This document shows positions 1-12,039 of a stretch of DNA of 64,000 bases, piece after piece. The notes below the pieces were generated by a model, which was not told where the DNA came from, did not search any database, and worked only from the letters and a program-made list of their open reading frames with translations. The translations under genes and the position numbers were made by a program. Positions within the stretch are counted from its first letter, which is position 1; each line of letters starts with the position of its first letter. This stretch comes from Sclerotinia nivalis (taxonomy: Eukaryota > Ascomycota > Leotiomycetes > Helotiales > Sclerotiniaceae), in assembly GCA_029531795.1 (NCBI GenBank), contig JAPEIS010000009.1, positions 186,001-250,000 on the forward strand, in the 5' to 3' direction.

Positions 1-379
1 TTACGAGTAATTCTATGAAATCTTTCGAGCCACTTTAGCTTTCCTTCAGGATGAACATATCATGGATAGTATCACGTGATACTTTGGTCTTTACCTTTCT
101 TGGGTTAGCTCGTGATCATTCCCTTCAACCTTAGAAATATGGCATGACCGCTTGTAGTGACGAAAACGGACAACTTCGTTTGATTGTTTATTCCTTATTC
201 ATTGTTTTTAATTTTAATTATGCTAGTGAAAATGAAGTTCTTCCGCGTACCATGTGTTTTACTATTAAATACACCACCTTTCAAATCTCTATGCAATTCA
301 TATCACTTACCTAGACGTCGAACTTGTATCATTCAGTTATATATCAGTGTTGTAGTCCAGAGATTGATTAGTTACAATC
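1..379. other. Upstream intergenic segment, no gene seen
   Basis: This left edge holds no convincing coding sequence. A short open frame starting at 184 is hydrophobic and has no family signature. The segment is probably the promoter and 5' leader of the hydrolase-like gene that starts at 380. A palindromic ATCACGTGAT lies near position 71, which fits a generic E-box-type site, but nothing ties it to a named regulator. Confidence 0.4.
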
Positions 380-1909
380 ATGAGCAACTCGGGTATCAAT
401 GATACTACTAGTACTGATGATGCGACTGGTACAAATGAGGCAAATGGCAAAGTTTTTGTAGCTCTTGTAGCTTGCTTTGGCGTGATAGGACTGTACACGA
501 CCTGGACCGTGTTCTTTCCGTTCATACGGCAAACTTTCAGGACTCTATCCTCATATATATCGTCTTTAATAGCTTCGCCAAGGTCACTTCTAAAGCCTGG
601 AACAGACGTTTTCACTGGCAATGCCGAAACGTAGGCACCCTTGCCATATACAGCAGATGCAATATCATTGTTTGAAACGCACTGATGACTTCCATAGCGT
701 AAGGCCGGTGTCTAGTGATGCTGAGCTAAAAGGCGATACCGTATATATTGCGGAGCCCACCAACGCCAACATCAAAAGAAATCAAGGCCTCATATATTTT
801 TCTGATAGTTCAGGAATAGCACCAAATAATCGTGCACTGTAAGTTCCTGTTTATATCTGCAAGAAGAGCGGGACTGGATGCTAACCATTTACAAAGTGCC
901 GATGAATATGCCAGAGTCAGAGTCTACGTCCCTTTTTGCTTTTATACAACTTAACAATATGACAGGCTGGATATCTCACGATAGTCATAAACTATTGGGG
1001 CAGACATCAGAAGATAGGTCGAACGCAAGACGGTTATCAGTCAAATGACTCTTCGCATTTGACAAGAGCTAATCTATATGTAGAAATCGAGCCGTGGGAT
1101 GGCAGGGACCCCAAAAGCGAGCCCAGTCTTGACCGAAGAAGTTGCATGGTAACTAACGCCTTGGACTACCTCCGCGACAATCGAGGAGTAGGATACTGCG
1201 CTGGAGCCCCTCCACGTTAGTGCTATTTTCTATTGAGATCCAGAGCTATTTCCGAGACACATGCTGACCAGCTCTTCAGTCATGGCTCTACTTCTACAGA
1301 AGCCCTGCCCTATTCAAGCAGCTTTCATAGCTTCTCCTGTGCGTGTGCGATCACAAGCTTATAGTAAGATTAAGAACATCCATATCATACGATCTTGCTC
1401 TTTCCAACCCTAAACTTTCTTTCGGCTGTCTAATCTTTTGAATCTTTCTAGTCAAAGCACCTCTATCACTTGCCCAGTCATGGGATGATCGAATTGTCAC
1501 CGTAGCACAACGCCACGAGCAAGAGAGGGAACTCGTCAACTTGGCCAGCCTAAACGAGAAAGAAAAAGAACTCCTCAAGTCGGGCGAACTGCTGCCACCA
1601 GCGCCCTGGCAGATGAATTTGTTTTCAGGTGTTGAGCATGGTTTTGCAACCAAATTGCTAGATAGAAGTCGAATGACTAGAGATGAAATTTACGCAAAGC
1701 GAGCTGCTTTCAATCAGTCGGTGATGTGGTTTGAAGCTTATATGCCTGTGGGTGGAAAGAAACTGAGTACAACACTATATAGCTGGAGGATGAGATACAC
1801 ACTGTTTCACAATGCCAGACTACGATTTCTCTTACAGGCATGTTCTTTTTTCTACAAAAGTTCGATTTTCTTCAAACAATTCTCTGAATCCACAATATCT
1901 AGAACCTGA
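380..1909 (+). CDS. Dienelactone hydrolase family protein with N-terminal membrane anchor
   Basis: Alpha/beta hydrolase of the dienelactone hydrolase (DLH) family; substrate unknown. Model: exons 380-630, 698-838, 897-915, 966-1215, 1280-1363, 1452-1909, phases consistent, 400 aa. Family landmarks recovered only after splicing are GLIYFSDSSG (oxyanion region), ALADEYAR/AGYLTIV across the third intron, GVGYCAGA (nucleophile Cys in the G-x-C-x-G loop), APLSLAQSWDD (acid residue) and FSGVEHGFA (catalytic His), so the Cys-Asp-His triad appears intact. Residues 24-46 form a hydrophobic segment ahead of the hydrolase domain, an unusual anchor for this normally soluble ~250-aa family. The donor of the third intron (GTCAGA at 916) is weak; in-phase alternatives lie at 922 and 928. 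The final ~50 residues after FEAYM are not DLH-like and the true end may differ. It converges on the methyltransferase gene, 75 bp away. The DLH call is firm; exact exon borders are less so. Confidence 0.7.
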
Positions 1910-1984
1910 CCAAGTTGTCCCTTCAAACATCCTTAATCGGCCCAAAAGCCTTCTCGCAATCTACGAAAAGCCAGTGTTTAACTA

Positions 1985-4900
1985 TCAGTCCGAATCATCA
2001 AGCACAATCGCGTCATCCCTGCTCCATCCAGTATTCATTCTTGTTCTTCCCTGTATTTTGGTGCTGGTTATGACTTCTTCCTCTGTGTCCTTATCCTGAT
2101 CCACTTCATCCTCTGGCTCGGTATCTTCTTGATCATCCACGTTTTCATCATCACTCTCACTGTCCACCAACACCCCTGCACTTATATTCAGCTTTATTTC
2201 GAACTCGTCGTTGAGTTTAACCTCTTCTCGATCAACCATTTCTCCGTCATGGTCAACCTCTCTGCGTGCACGTGATTTGTTTTGCATAACTTTCCATAGT
2301 TCGTTTCCGAACGCTCGTGCAAGTGGAATTGGCACGGCATTTCCAATTTGTTTATGGATGTCCGTCATCTTTGTGTTGTCCATATCCCAGGTAAAGCTAT
2401 CCGGAAAACCTTGGGCTCTAGCGAATTCTCTCGCAGAGTAGGTCCTATGTAGGTATGGATGGAGTATCTAGTATCGCTCCTGTTAGTTTTTGAAATTAAA
2501 ACCTCGTCAGTACATACCCAGTCAACACTGCTAGTATTTTTCAGCTTGGTAGTCACCACTTTAAACCCCTGCTTCACGGACTGCCTTCCATATCTTCCGC
2601 TAAATTCGTCTTGTCCACCATCTCGCGAGTTATTTAGTGCTTGTCGCAAGAATTTCGGTAAGAGATTCTTGGGCATATTTTTGTAATTGGCTCCTGCTCG
2701 GAGTGGAATATTGCATAGTTGTTCGGTATATTTTTGTGAAAGCCGGTGGATGGTATGATTCTGTAGAAGATCATTGGGAACCGATTTGCGCATCTTTCTT
2801 TGGTATTCGTTTAGAGGATCGCAGACATATGCTTGCTTTGCCAATCCAACATAGTCTAATGCCCTTGATGAGACTGAACATGAGTATTGAGCAACATTTT
2901 TATCGCGATTCAGTCGATTAGACATTTGTGCAGCTGTTTCGGGATTGGTCACATGAGGGTTTATCCATTCGAAGCTAGGTAAATCTGATAGGCAATCCCC
3001 TATCGTAACAGGCCAATGAGGAGCCGATCTTCTGACACGATGAGGACTCTTAGGCACTCTTCCGTCAAACAAGTGTGTTGCCTGGGGGTATTTCGGAAGT
3101 TCATATCCAGGTAGAGATGCCCAGAAGATTACTCGTGTTCTGGAGGACGGTGATCCATATACACCGGCTTGAAGGGACGCGTGTTGACATTGATAGCCTA
3201 GCGATGTCAAAGCCCGGAAAATGAACCTGCATTTCTTATTAGCTAACCAGTAATGATTTGTGCTGTTGAGATTTCCATCATTATTGCATACTTTACTGCG
3301 CCATTAGGCAGACTGCCTCCAGAATGACCCGGAACGTCAACGCCGTCGAGCTATAACAATCATTAGGCCATCACGAAATATTTATGTTCGAGAACATACC
3401 TTCTGGTACACGAGCCCCATTACATTTTCTAGCAGAAAATATTTCGGTCTGTAGAAGTCGACATAGGACAGATAGGTGGCAATCAACTCTCTTTTGGCGC
3501 ACCGTTCCCCTTTGCTTCGATTCAATGCACTCCATCCTTGACAAGGGGGTCCTCCAATAATTATGTCGATATCTCCTTTTGAAGGCATTTTCAAAAGGGC
3601 ATTATTTTCCATATCATATAGAGTTCCCGCATTTAGACCGGCTTCGTCATTTACTACCCATTCTAACAACTTGTTTGCATCATGATTGTACACAATAGCA
3701 TCTGGAAAATTGCGCTTGAAGGTTTTACACGCAGCGGTGTCGAACTCGATGGCGTATGCAGTCCCTACTACTCCACTTTCATGGAAGCCCTGGCTTAACC
3801 CACCCGCTCCGCTGAAGATATCCTTGTCATGAATTAGCACATATCCTCATAATATTTATAAGGAGGCAAGAGAGCTTACCAGAGTCGTTAACGTCGTCCC
3901 ATTCTCCTTGGACACCACTTCCACTTCCTCTCGTTTGAACCTCTTCTTGCTCTCCTTAGAGTACCTCAGATGTCTTCCAGGCATCGCTTTCAAATCTTCA
4001 ACGGAAACCGAATCCTTTATTAAATCGTGAGGAATCTGATCCTGGACCCAGAATGTGTCGTCTAAGTCTTTGTAGGCGTCTAGATCTTCGATATCGTCAA
4101 TATGCATAACAAAGCAATGGCCATCAAGTCTTCCTGGATTCAAGGTTTTGGATTTTCTCAAGAATACTCGTCTCTCGTCGAAAGTTGTCAGTTCAACTGT
4201 ATTCCCAAAATCCTCAGATCTCGCAGCTTGAAAGTGATCATCATAGCGTTTGTATACATCAACCCACAAACTGATATCCAATTCAAAATTTTCGCGCTCG
4301 TCCGTTTCGGATTCAGAATCGGAATCCTCTAGGTTTTTGACTCGGACTTGTAGAATCTGACCAATATGGTAAGGCTTTTTTTTGTTTGAAGTGGTTTCGG
4401 AAACAAAGTATACGAAGTCTTTGAGGTGGTATTCTATGCCTTGATAGATAAATCCGGTAGCAGATCCGTGGTCTCTATTCAGGTTCAATACTTTTAACGG
4501 CTGGTCCTTCTTTCTCTTCTCGGCTGTATCCGGAGCGCAGCAATCATAGTTCCCAAGCGGAGTTCCTGGATTTTGTATCACCATTTCAGAAGCTTCGGTA
4601 AAGCTTTCAGACAATATATCGTAGTTCAATCGATAGAAATAGCTGTCTACACTTGCATAGTACTCCTCTTCGATCGGCCCGATGCCCGAGACATTGGTGT
4701 TGCCGCTTTTTCCACGGGAGTCGACTTTTATCTTGCCTTTTACCTCGTACATGGAAATATTCGCACATTCAGAAGTAAGAAATAGCTCTCGTGGACTGGC
4801 TATCTCACCAATTATAGTTTCGAGGCCGTGTTTGAAGTACCTAACATGAGCCATTGACCCTTCATTCTTGCAGAATCAGTTTATCAACTTTTGGAAATGG

Positions 4901-6005
4901 ACGATTTACTTACTTCATCGTCATATAAGTATATGATGCGTGCATGTAGAAGGTCAGAGCCTATATCTTCTTCTCGGAGTTAGCTTTTTCGTCAACCACA
5001 TTGAGATGATTTAAGTACCAAGTTCGACTAAGATGCTGTCTCCGGCTCGGTATTCAATCTCCATTATTTTTTCCCTGCTCTCACGCAGGAATTCCTCCCC
5101 AGTTCTTCGAGCCAGCGACATAGCTTCACGGTATTCTTTCAAGGCCAATTCCCACGATGTTTGATCCTTGTTACTCTCGATTGACCTGAGGCTCCTGCCA
5201 AATAAACTACCAGCAATCTTCGAAATCCATGGCGTCGTACGAGTTTCTGATTCTTGATTTAACTTTTTGGTTGGCCTCAATTTTGCTAGAGGTCGGATAA
5301 CAGAACGTGAACTTGATGACTGACTACCGTGATCAATTTCTGGGTCAGAGTCAGCATCATATCCATAATCGTAATCGCTGATATCGGCATCTGATTCATC
5401 TGAGATTTCAAAAACCGAGAAACTCCTTTTTGAGCCAGAAATATCTGCATTTTCCAGTGGATCATCTATATCTGTAGTACCTTCATCGGGACTATCAGTG
5501 ATTTTTCTTCGTTCGTCGACAATGATAACCGATCCAGCTTCATCGTCTGTGTCATCCAGAAGAATCATCTCTCTTGGCTTCACCTTTGGAAATTTGGCCG
5601 TTGGAATCTCTTGATCTGGCAATTCTGTGTCAATAGTGGTCTCAGATTTGGTCAGCTGATCATGAGAGTCCTCCGGACTTGAACTTGGAGTAACCCTTTT
5701 CCCTCTCAATCTTTCAGTCACTGCCAACTGGTTCAAGCTTTTTTGAGGGACCCAATATTCTTCCTTCGGGCGTGGTCTACGAGCCTTTTTAGCCAGGTCG
5801 AGGCAGGTATTGGGTACATCGAAAGAATTCGCTCGTAAAATCATGTATGCTTCACCTTTTGGCCATATTAGCATGTAAAAGATGGAACAAGGAAGTATAA
5901 GGTCTGGCCCATTCAGCAGATTCACTTACCGTTAGTCAAAAGAGGATTTATTTGAAAAAGTGGTGCAAATTTCCTGCGGAAATCGATACCTGAAAGATAT
6001 GACAT
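1985..6005 (-). CDS. Cytosine-C5 DNA methyltransferase, tandem BAH domains (DNMT1/RID lineage)
   Basis: Transfers methyl groups from S-adenosylmethionine to cytosine in DNA; in fungi this class acts in genome defence (DNA methylation or RIP). Eight exons on the minus strand: 6005-5930, 5855-5019, 4972-4914, 4866-3880, 3822-3400, 3350-3292, 3226-2518, 2467-1985, giving 1210 aa with every phase matching. Residues 1-290 are mostly acidic and disordered. BAH1 spans ~293-405 (AHVRYFKHG, SPRELFLTSEC) and BAH2 ~466-600 (YHLKDFVYF, PYHIGQILQV). The catalytic part has motif I DIFSGAGGLSQGF (654), motif IV GGPPCQGWS with catalytic Cys747, motif VI LLENV (784-787), motif VIII QAGVYGSPSSRTR (833-845) and motif X HKQIGNAVPIPLA (1088-1100). 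The LSYVDFYRP and GYQC stretches resemble animal DNMT1 closely. As I recall the DIM-2 motif I, it differs (CGGGNFGRG type), so I favour the DNMT1/RID-Masc1 side; a tree is needed. The tail is very acidic. All key catalytic residues are present, so it should be active. Confidence 0.93.
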
Positions 6006-8363
6006 GATGATTAAGAGTGGCTGAGAAAATTATATGCAAAAACCAAGAAGATCAAAGCAAGTTTGCGTCTACATGTGCAAATAATATATTGTGTGAGGAA
6101 GAAGAAGAAGAAAACAGAAGAAGTGAATCCAAAGGAGTCCTTAAAAGAAGACTTGAAAAGTAAGCTAGTGGCATTTAACGTTCCAAAAGGTGAATTTCAA
6201 CCACGACTTCAGCAATTTCAGAGAATGAAAGTCTATTGTGAAGTAAAAGGCTGAGATTCACTTTTTCTGATAATAAGTGTATATATTTCAGTCTTTGATG
6301 AGATATCAAACTCAGTATTTTAGAAGTAGTCTCTTGTGATACTATATAAGTTGAAACAGTGACACTATCCTCGCTGAAGTCGACTAGTAATGTAATACTT
6401 ATTTTAGAAAAGAGTATAAACCATTTAGTATATCTTTATCAAAGTTAACTAATGATATTATATATATTTTAAAGATAGACTTAGAATACTAAATATATCT
6501 TTATTGATATACTATATGAATAATCTTTATATTAATATAGCTCAATATGTAACGTTAATGATATTTTATCCAATCTCATTATAAATAGCTTTACTCTATA
6601 CAAGCGTGTGAAGTATCGAGAAGACTGCTCAAGTATTTGCGGCAAATACTTTCTTATTATATAGTATAAGCTGGAACAATAAAGCTCTCTTCGCTTGAAT
6701 TGAAAAGAGGTTAGTTTGACATTCAGCTTATGATCCCTGAACTCTTCTTCAAGTAGCTATTTGTTGTAGGCGGCACTTGATACATTAATGAAGCTATTAT
6801 CTAAGTAAGATCTTACTTTAAAGATAACTCTTCATTATACAACGTAAGGTCTAACAATAAGTATTTCTTAACTGCAGTTATCAGCGAATAGCTCCTTGTT
6901 ATGCAAAGCACATTCAGCTATTAATCGTATTTTCATCCCACTCAATTCCAAGCTAACTAATAAGAATACAATTTAGTGATAGGCTATGAAGTTTGCAAGA
7001 TTTTTAGGAAAGCGTGATGTTTGGAAGTATCTACAATCAAGATCAACGAGTGAGCACACAGTCTTTTGCTTCAGAGTACTTTGACGATCAGATTTTGACA
7101 ATGGTATGTGCTTATATAGCTTTGTTATTGGATTACGTTCTATTTTATTTACCGATATGATCATGGACACTTACCCGGGGTTTGTTGGTCTAAGAGGCTA
7201 TCTTTTTACATTTAATACTGCAGCGTTTCGATTTGTGATTCCTCTTGCTGGCCCAAAGACTTGCATACAACTTCAGTAGAATTAAAGACTCAAATCTGAC
7301 TTCATCCAAAACCATATATTAACTTATGAGGAGAATCACATACTATTGGAAGCCGTAGCATATATCAATGACGAATTTAACTTCTTGTTAGCCGGATCAT
7401 CATCTAGCGGCTAGCATCTTGCATCCTATGTGGAACTTGTAAGTTCCTATTTCTTGTCAAGAACAATTTGGTATTTGGCGGGTATTAATAAGAAATCCGA
7501 GAGTTCTAGATCAAGCTTCGAACAAATGATCACACATCAACAGATTTAATGTTAGTGATTTGATCTCCAGTACAGTACAAAACTCTGGAATAAATTACCT
7601 GCTTTATTCCATAGATTCCATCTTATGTCATTGTAGTATTTTATCTCTAGGAAACGTACCACATTACCATAAGAGGCCCCCCTGTAAAGGACCTTCTTGA
7701 TTACCGTCTCAATAACAGTATTACACAGGCTTGCACTTTAACAATCTATATTCTCAGAGTTCTAAACTTTGAAGATCTGTTGTACCAATAATAGATTGCG
7801 TATCTAATTACTTCCAGATTTAACATCAGAATCTAATCTTTTTCCATGACCTTCCCCCCCCAGCCCAGCTAACCCTCCAAAAAAAATCCACAAAAGAACC
7901 AAAATCCTACACATCAAAAAACACCACTATTTAAATCCCCAGATCAATCAATCAAAAACTCCAGATTATTAAATATTCCGTCTACAATAATCCATCATCA
8001 ACGCCTCTTCAAAAACATCATCTCCTATAATATAGTTGTCATTATATTATCTATAAATTCCGAGAAATTTGCCAAAAACAATACAAATTTGGTTATGAGA
8101 GAGAAAACATATAGTCTATATTGAAAATGCTTTCATGGCTTTCATTATTTAAGTCTTTGACTATTCCTCTGCTGCTAAACGATATATTGGCATTATGCAT
8201 TATGCTATATACACATCCAACCCCAACAATCTACAACGCCATCAGCATGGAATGTACAATCCAAGCTCGCCCACCACAGGTGCAATCGACAACATGCTCA
8301 AGGCTCCAATGCTCAAAAGCCCAAATCGCAAGAATCATGAATCATGAATCATGAATTAGGACC
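6006..8363. other. AT-rich, gene-poor island upstream of the methyltransferase
   Basis: About 2.3 kb without a supportable gene. From roughly 6250 to 7600 the DNA is strongly AT- and TA-rich, with short stop-riddled frames, as expected for RIP-degraded repeat DNA. From about 7900 to 8360 it is A/C-rich and ends in a short ATCATGA repeat at 8334-8354 just past the desaturase stop. The frames at 6063 and 8121 have no family features and are treated as chance. I see no intact transposase, reverse transcriptase or terminal repeats. Confidence 0.5.
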
Positions 8364-10060
8364 TCAATCCCAATGCCCATGCAAATACTCTCCCTTACTA
8401 ACAATACTATCCTGACAATCCTTCAAATATCTGGCCTGTCTCGCCACCTCGGCAAGTCTATCCAACATCCTCCCATTACTCTCCCCAAACCCATAAACCT
8501 CATATTTCAACCCCGTTTCCGCACAGAATTCCTTCACGAATCCGCTTGCTCTGCGAAGATTATGTCTCGGCATGCGCGGAAAGAGATGATGCGTAACCTG
8601 GAACTGAAGACCTCCGTGGAACCAATCCATCCAAGTGGGACAATCGACGTCCATGGTTGTGCGGAACATGCGTTGGATCCAGTGTTCACTTGGTTCGGAT
8701 TCTTCCGTCGACATGGAGAAGTGGGAGACGGTTAGTTGGAGATGGAGGGGGAGGGTAATCATGTGACATATGAGGCAGAAAATGATGCGTTGAGAGATGG
8801 TGGGAATACTGCGGTAGACGAAAAAATATCCAAACCAGGTCCAGAAGAATATTTGACCGACAAGTTCGAAGATTCGTTGTTTGCGGTGGAGTTTGGTGCC
8901 GAGGTCGCGGAGGATAAAATCCCAGGCTAGGTAGTAGAGATTGAATCGGGCGACGGAGAGAAGGAAATAATATGTCCATGCTTGTTTCGGAACCATGAAT
9001 TTTGCAAACCAATTGTAGTGCATGATACATTCAGAAGCTGTCGAGTACAGAGAATCGAAGAATACGGGAGAAATGGCGATGAAAGGGAGAATTTGAAGAT
9101 CTTGGTCATGTGTCGGCGAATTGGTAACGATGTGGTGAATATTATGATTGCGTTTCCACCAGCCTATCGAAAGTCCACCGCAAAAATTTAAAACGACCCC
9201 GCCGATTAAAAAGTCGATATTGTAGTCGTGGGTTACTGCTAAATGACCTGCATCATGTGCGGTAGCGACGATTTGATGCCAAAACATACCCAAGAATGCC
9301 GCACTGATTGCGTACCACTCCAAACGAAGGAATACGAGCGAAAGAGAAAACAGGATGGCGCATCTCAAGATTTCCGTCACGTATGCAGAGAGTTTGCTGT
9401 CGTATAAACCTTCATCCTCTAATTTTGCGATTAGAGCTTGGAATTTAGTCTCCAATTCAGAGGCATCCATCATTTTCGGTTCCAGGTCAGGAATCTCTTC
9501 AGAATCGACTGAACTTCCGGCTGTTAGATTTCGAGGTCGTAAACCCTCGTTATCGAAAATTGAAGAGGCAATGGAGCTCGCATCGCTGTCCGGATTTGCT
9601 TGACGAGGGACAGCTAGGAGATTTTCGGTGACGGTGACATCCACCAATGGTATCTCGGAAATTGGTGTCGATGGTTCTTTCTCGATCTCGGTTTCTGGTG
9701 GCCGAAGTGATTGTCTTTGGATAGGGGGTATGACATTCACCCATGGCTCTTCCAGCTTGCCGACTCGATACCGATTCATCTTGGCCTTGACATCCTTATG
9801 ATGAAATCTAGATTGAATTAGCTGCTATAATTCAGCCATAGTGTGGTTATGTAAATAACTTACGCATCTAATTCAACAGTAGCATCTCTGCCAACAACAT
9901 GTAAAATAACTTTGGCACCACCAGGATGATGGTTGAGCCATGAATCTAACTTCAAAACGTATCCCCCGGATATAACAATTGCGTGACCTTGCTCCACTAA
10001 CTCTTTGATCTCCTTCAACGGCCAGACCTTCTCACTCCTAGCTTCAGACGACGAATCCAT
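8364..10060 (-). CDS. Delta-8 sphingolipid desaturase (cytochrome b5 fusion)
   Basis: Introduces the delta-8 double bond into the long-chain base of ceramide in the ER, on the route to fungal glucosylceramide. Two exons, 10060-9864 and 9807-8364 (intron 9863-9808), encode 546 aa. The N-terminal cytochrome b5 domain carries the heme motif HPGG at residues 45-48. A Ser/Glu-rich linker of over 100 residues follows, then the membrane desaturase domain with three histidine boxes: HDAGH (250-254), HNIHH (287-291) and QVTHH (469-473). The Gln at the start of the third box is the hallmark of front-end desaturases. Several hydrophobic membrane segments lie between the boxes. Length is normal for ascomycete delta-8 desaturases. 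Delta-5/6 fatty-acid desaturases share this layout; filamentous fungi usually have this enzyme as the sphingolipid one. No neighbouring gene shares the pathway; an LCB-phosphate phosphatase lies 22 kb away. Confidence 0.9.
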
Positions 10061-12039
10061 GGTGGTTGCTTTGACAAAGTGTCGAATCCGTCAGTCTCTT
10101 TTTCTAGTGCGACAGACCTTAAATAGGTTTTCCCGTATGGCGAAGCTTTAATAGGATGCGGTATAGTAAGATTGGCGGAGATTAAATAATAACTTGAACA
10201 CCCAATGCAATAACAGTGAATGACTTGGCGTGTAGGAACGGGCCACGAATCCCCAGTACGCTTATGAAATGAAAAAGTTATGAATATAAAAATACCCTTG
10301 AAATGATTGCACAAAAGAGGTGGATCACGTGAATAAGCGTAAACAATAATAACAATCACGAAAATCAAGTCAAATGAGTGATACTAAATACTAAATACTA
10401 AATCAATACCTAGGTATCTGGTTATACTAGGTAGGTACCCAGGTATCGTTCGACCGTATTATGGTGTATGTCCGTATTACTCGAGTACAGTCTGTATAAT
10501 TAGCCAACGCGCTGCTGTTTTTTCTTCTTTTTTTTAGAGACGCATTCCATCCCCATCTTTTAATCCTGCACCACTATGCACCACCCTAGGACAAACTTTC
10601 AGGGGCGAATAATAATTCGTTATCGGGTTGTACGGGAATTCCTTGTTAGGCCTTTGACGTTGCTGTCAATTTTAGTTACTCCGTACGAGAATACGATCTT
10701 ACTTTCAGCACAATTATACACCAGTACCGGTAAACTTGCAGTAGCTTAGCCTTAAGTCGCCGGTGCTAACCATAATCAATATTCATCTGATAATTGATTA
10801 TCGTCCAATATCCACTTGATGTTCACATATCAGTGCCACAAGGTCAATTAGCCCACTTTACTGCTTAGTTTATGGGGCTTTAGAATGCTCCTGATCCATA
10901 GGGTATTAGGGTCAAAATCCGTTTCCGATGAGGGAGGGAAGGGAAACCGTGTTACCGATGCCTCTATTGAGACTTGTAGGTACAAAATTTTGGTGATTAG
11001 TAAATTGATTCTCCGTTTTGAATGGAGGGTTCGTGTATTATACGAGGGACGCTCTTGATTTGTTGGATCGGGTTCCATTCCGAGTCTTGTCCTTCTGTAT
11101 GTATCAGTCTGACTGCTGAACCTCTGACTGCTGAACCCCTATGTCAGAGGTAAGTTGGCCGAAAACATCGTATAGTATCGAGCCATCCTTGAGACATTTG
11201 AAGACTCATGCCGACCTGCTTGAACGCGGAGAACTTACTAGACACTCCAACAACGAAACCAAGCAGACAACAGATGACTGGTAGCCTCGATGGTAACTGC
11301 GAAAGCAAGATTCCCATCGCAATGAATGTCTGGGCGACGACATTCGTACTTTTGTGAAGGCAACAAATTACCACGAATTCATCATTCTCATGTGTTGTAC
11401 AAGGTAAGATGAAGAGCACAAAGCAACGTCGAGGTTTTCAAATATTCTTTCCTCGAGATTTAGGTTACCCCGCACTTTCCAGTTCCTAAGCTCATGCTAT
11501 CCCATCAAATTGCCCTATGCGGTCCTATTTAAGGCCTAATACCTTAATAAAGATCGTTTTATTTTCTGAAGATTTACGTTCCGATAACACCATTATCATT
11601 TATATTATCAAGATGGTACACACCACACCGGGTATGACACTAATACGCATCAAACCCTGTTCATCTGTATGAGGGGGTCTTGGAATAGAAATAGTCGCCA
11701 TGGCGAAATCCTTGGTCCTTCGCCTGCCTTATATTCTCAATAGCTATTCATAAATATTCCAAACCACATGTGGAGCTCCATCGAAAGACATCAACTATCA
11801 GCAATTTCATGCAGGTAATAACAAACTTGACAGGTACAGGTAGATTTCCAACTGTTGGAATCAGTCTTGTTAGTACAAATTTGACCGACCGTCTCCACTC
11901 GACATCGTGAATTTCCCTTACCCCGCTCTAGCTTATCAATGTATATTGTATCTAATTTTCATCGATATCATTTATCATTTACAGCTTGCCTGATTTTTGC
12001 TTCAACACATCCAATCATCTCACATCTTTTCGTTTTGCC
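10061..12039. other. Long intergenic region, no gene seen
   Basis: Nearly 2 kb between divergent genes (desaturase and GNAT). It contains short direct repeats ACTAAAT near 10380-10402 and clustered CTAGGTA/TACCTAG words near 10408-10444. Open frames at 10848-11078 and 11144-11419 (minus strand) show no recognisable domain or splice continuation and were not accepted. It probably includes both promoters. Confidence 0.4.

Noticed and set aside
8121..8354. 77-codon frame downstream of the desaturase
   Set aside because: No features, ends in ATCATGA microrepeats; no homology pattern recognised.
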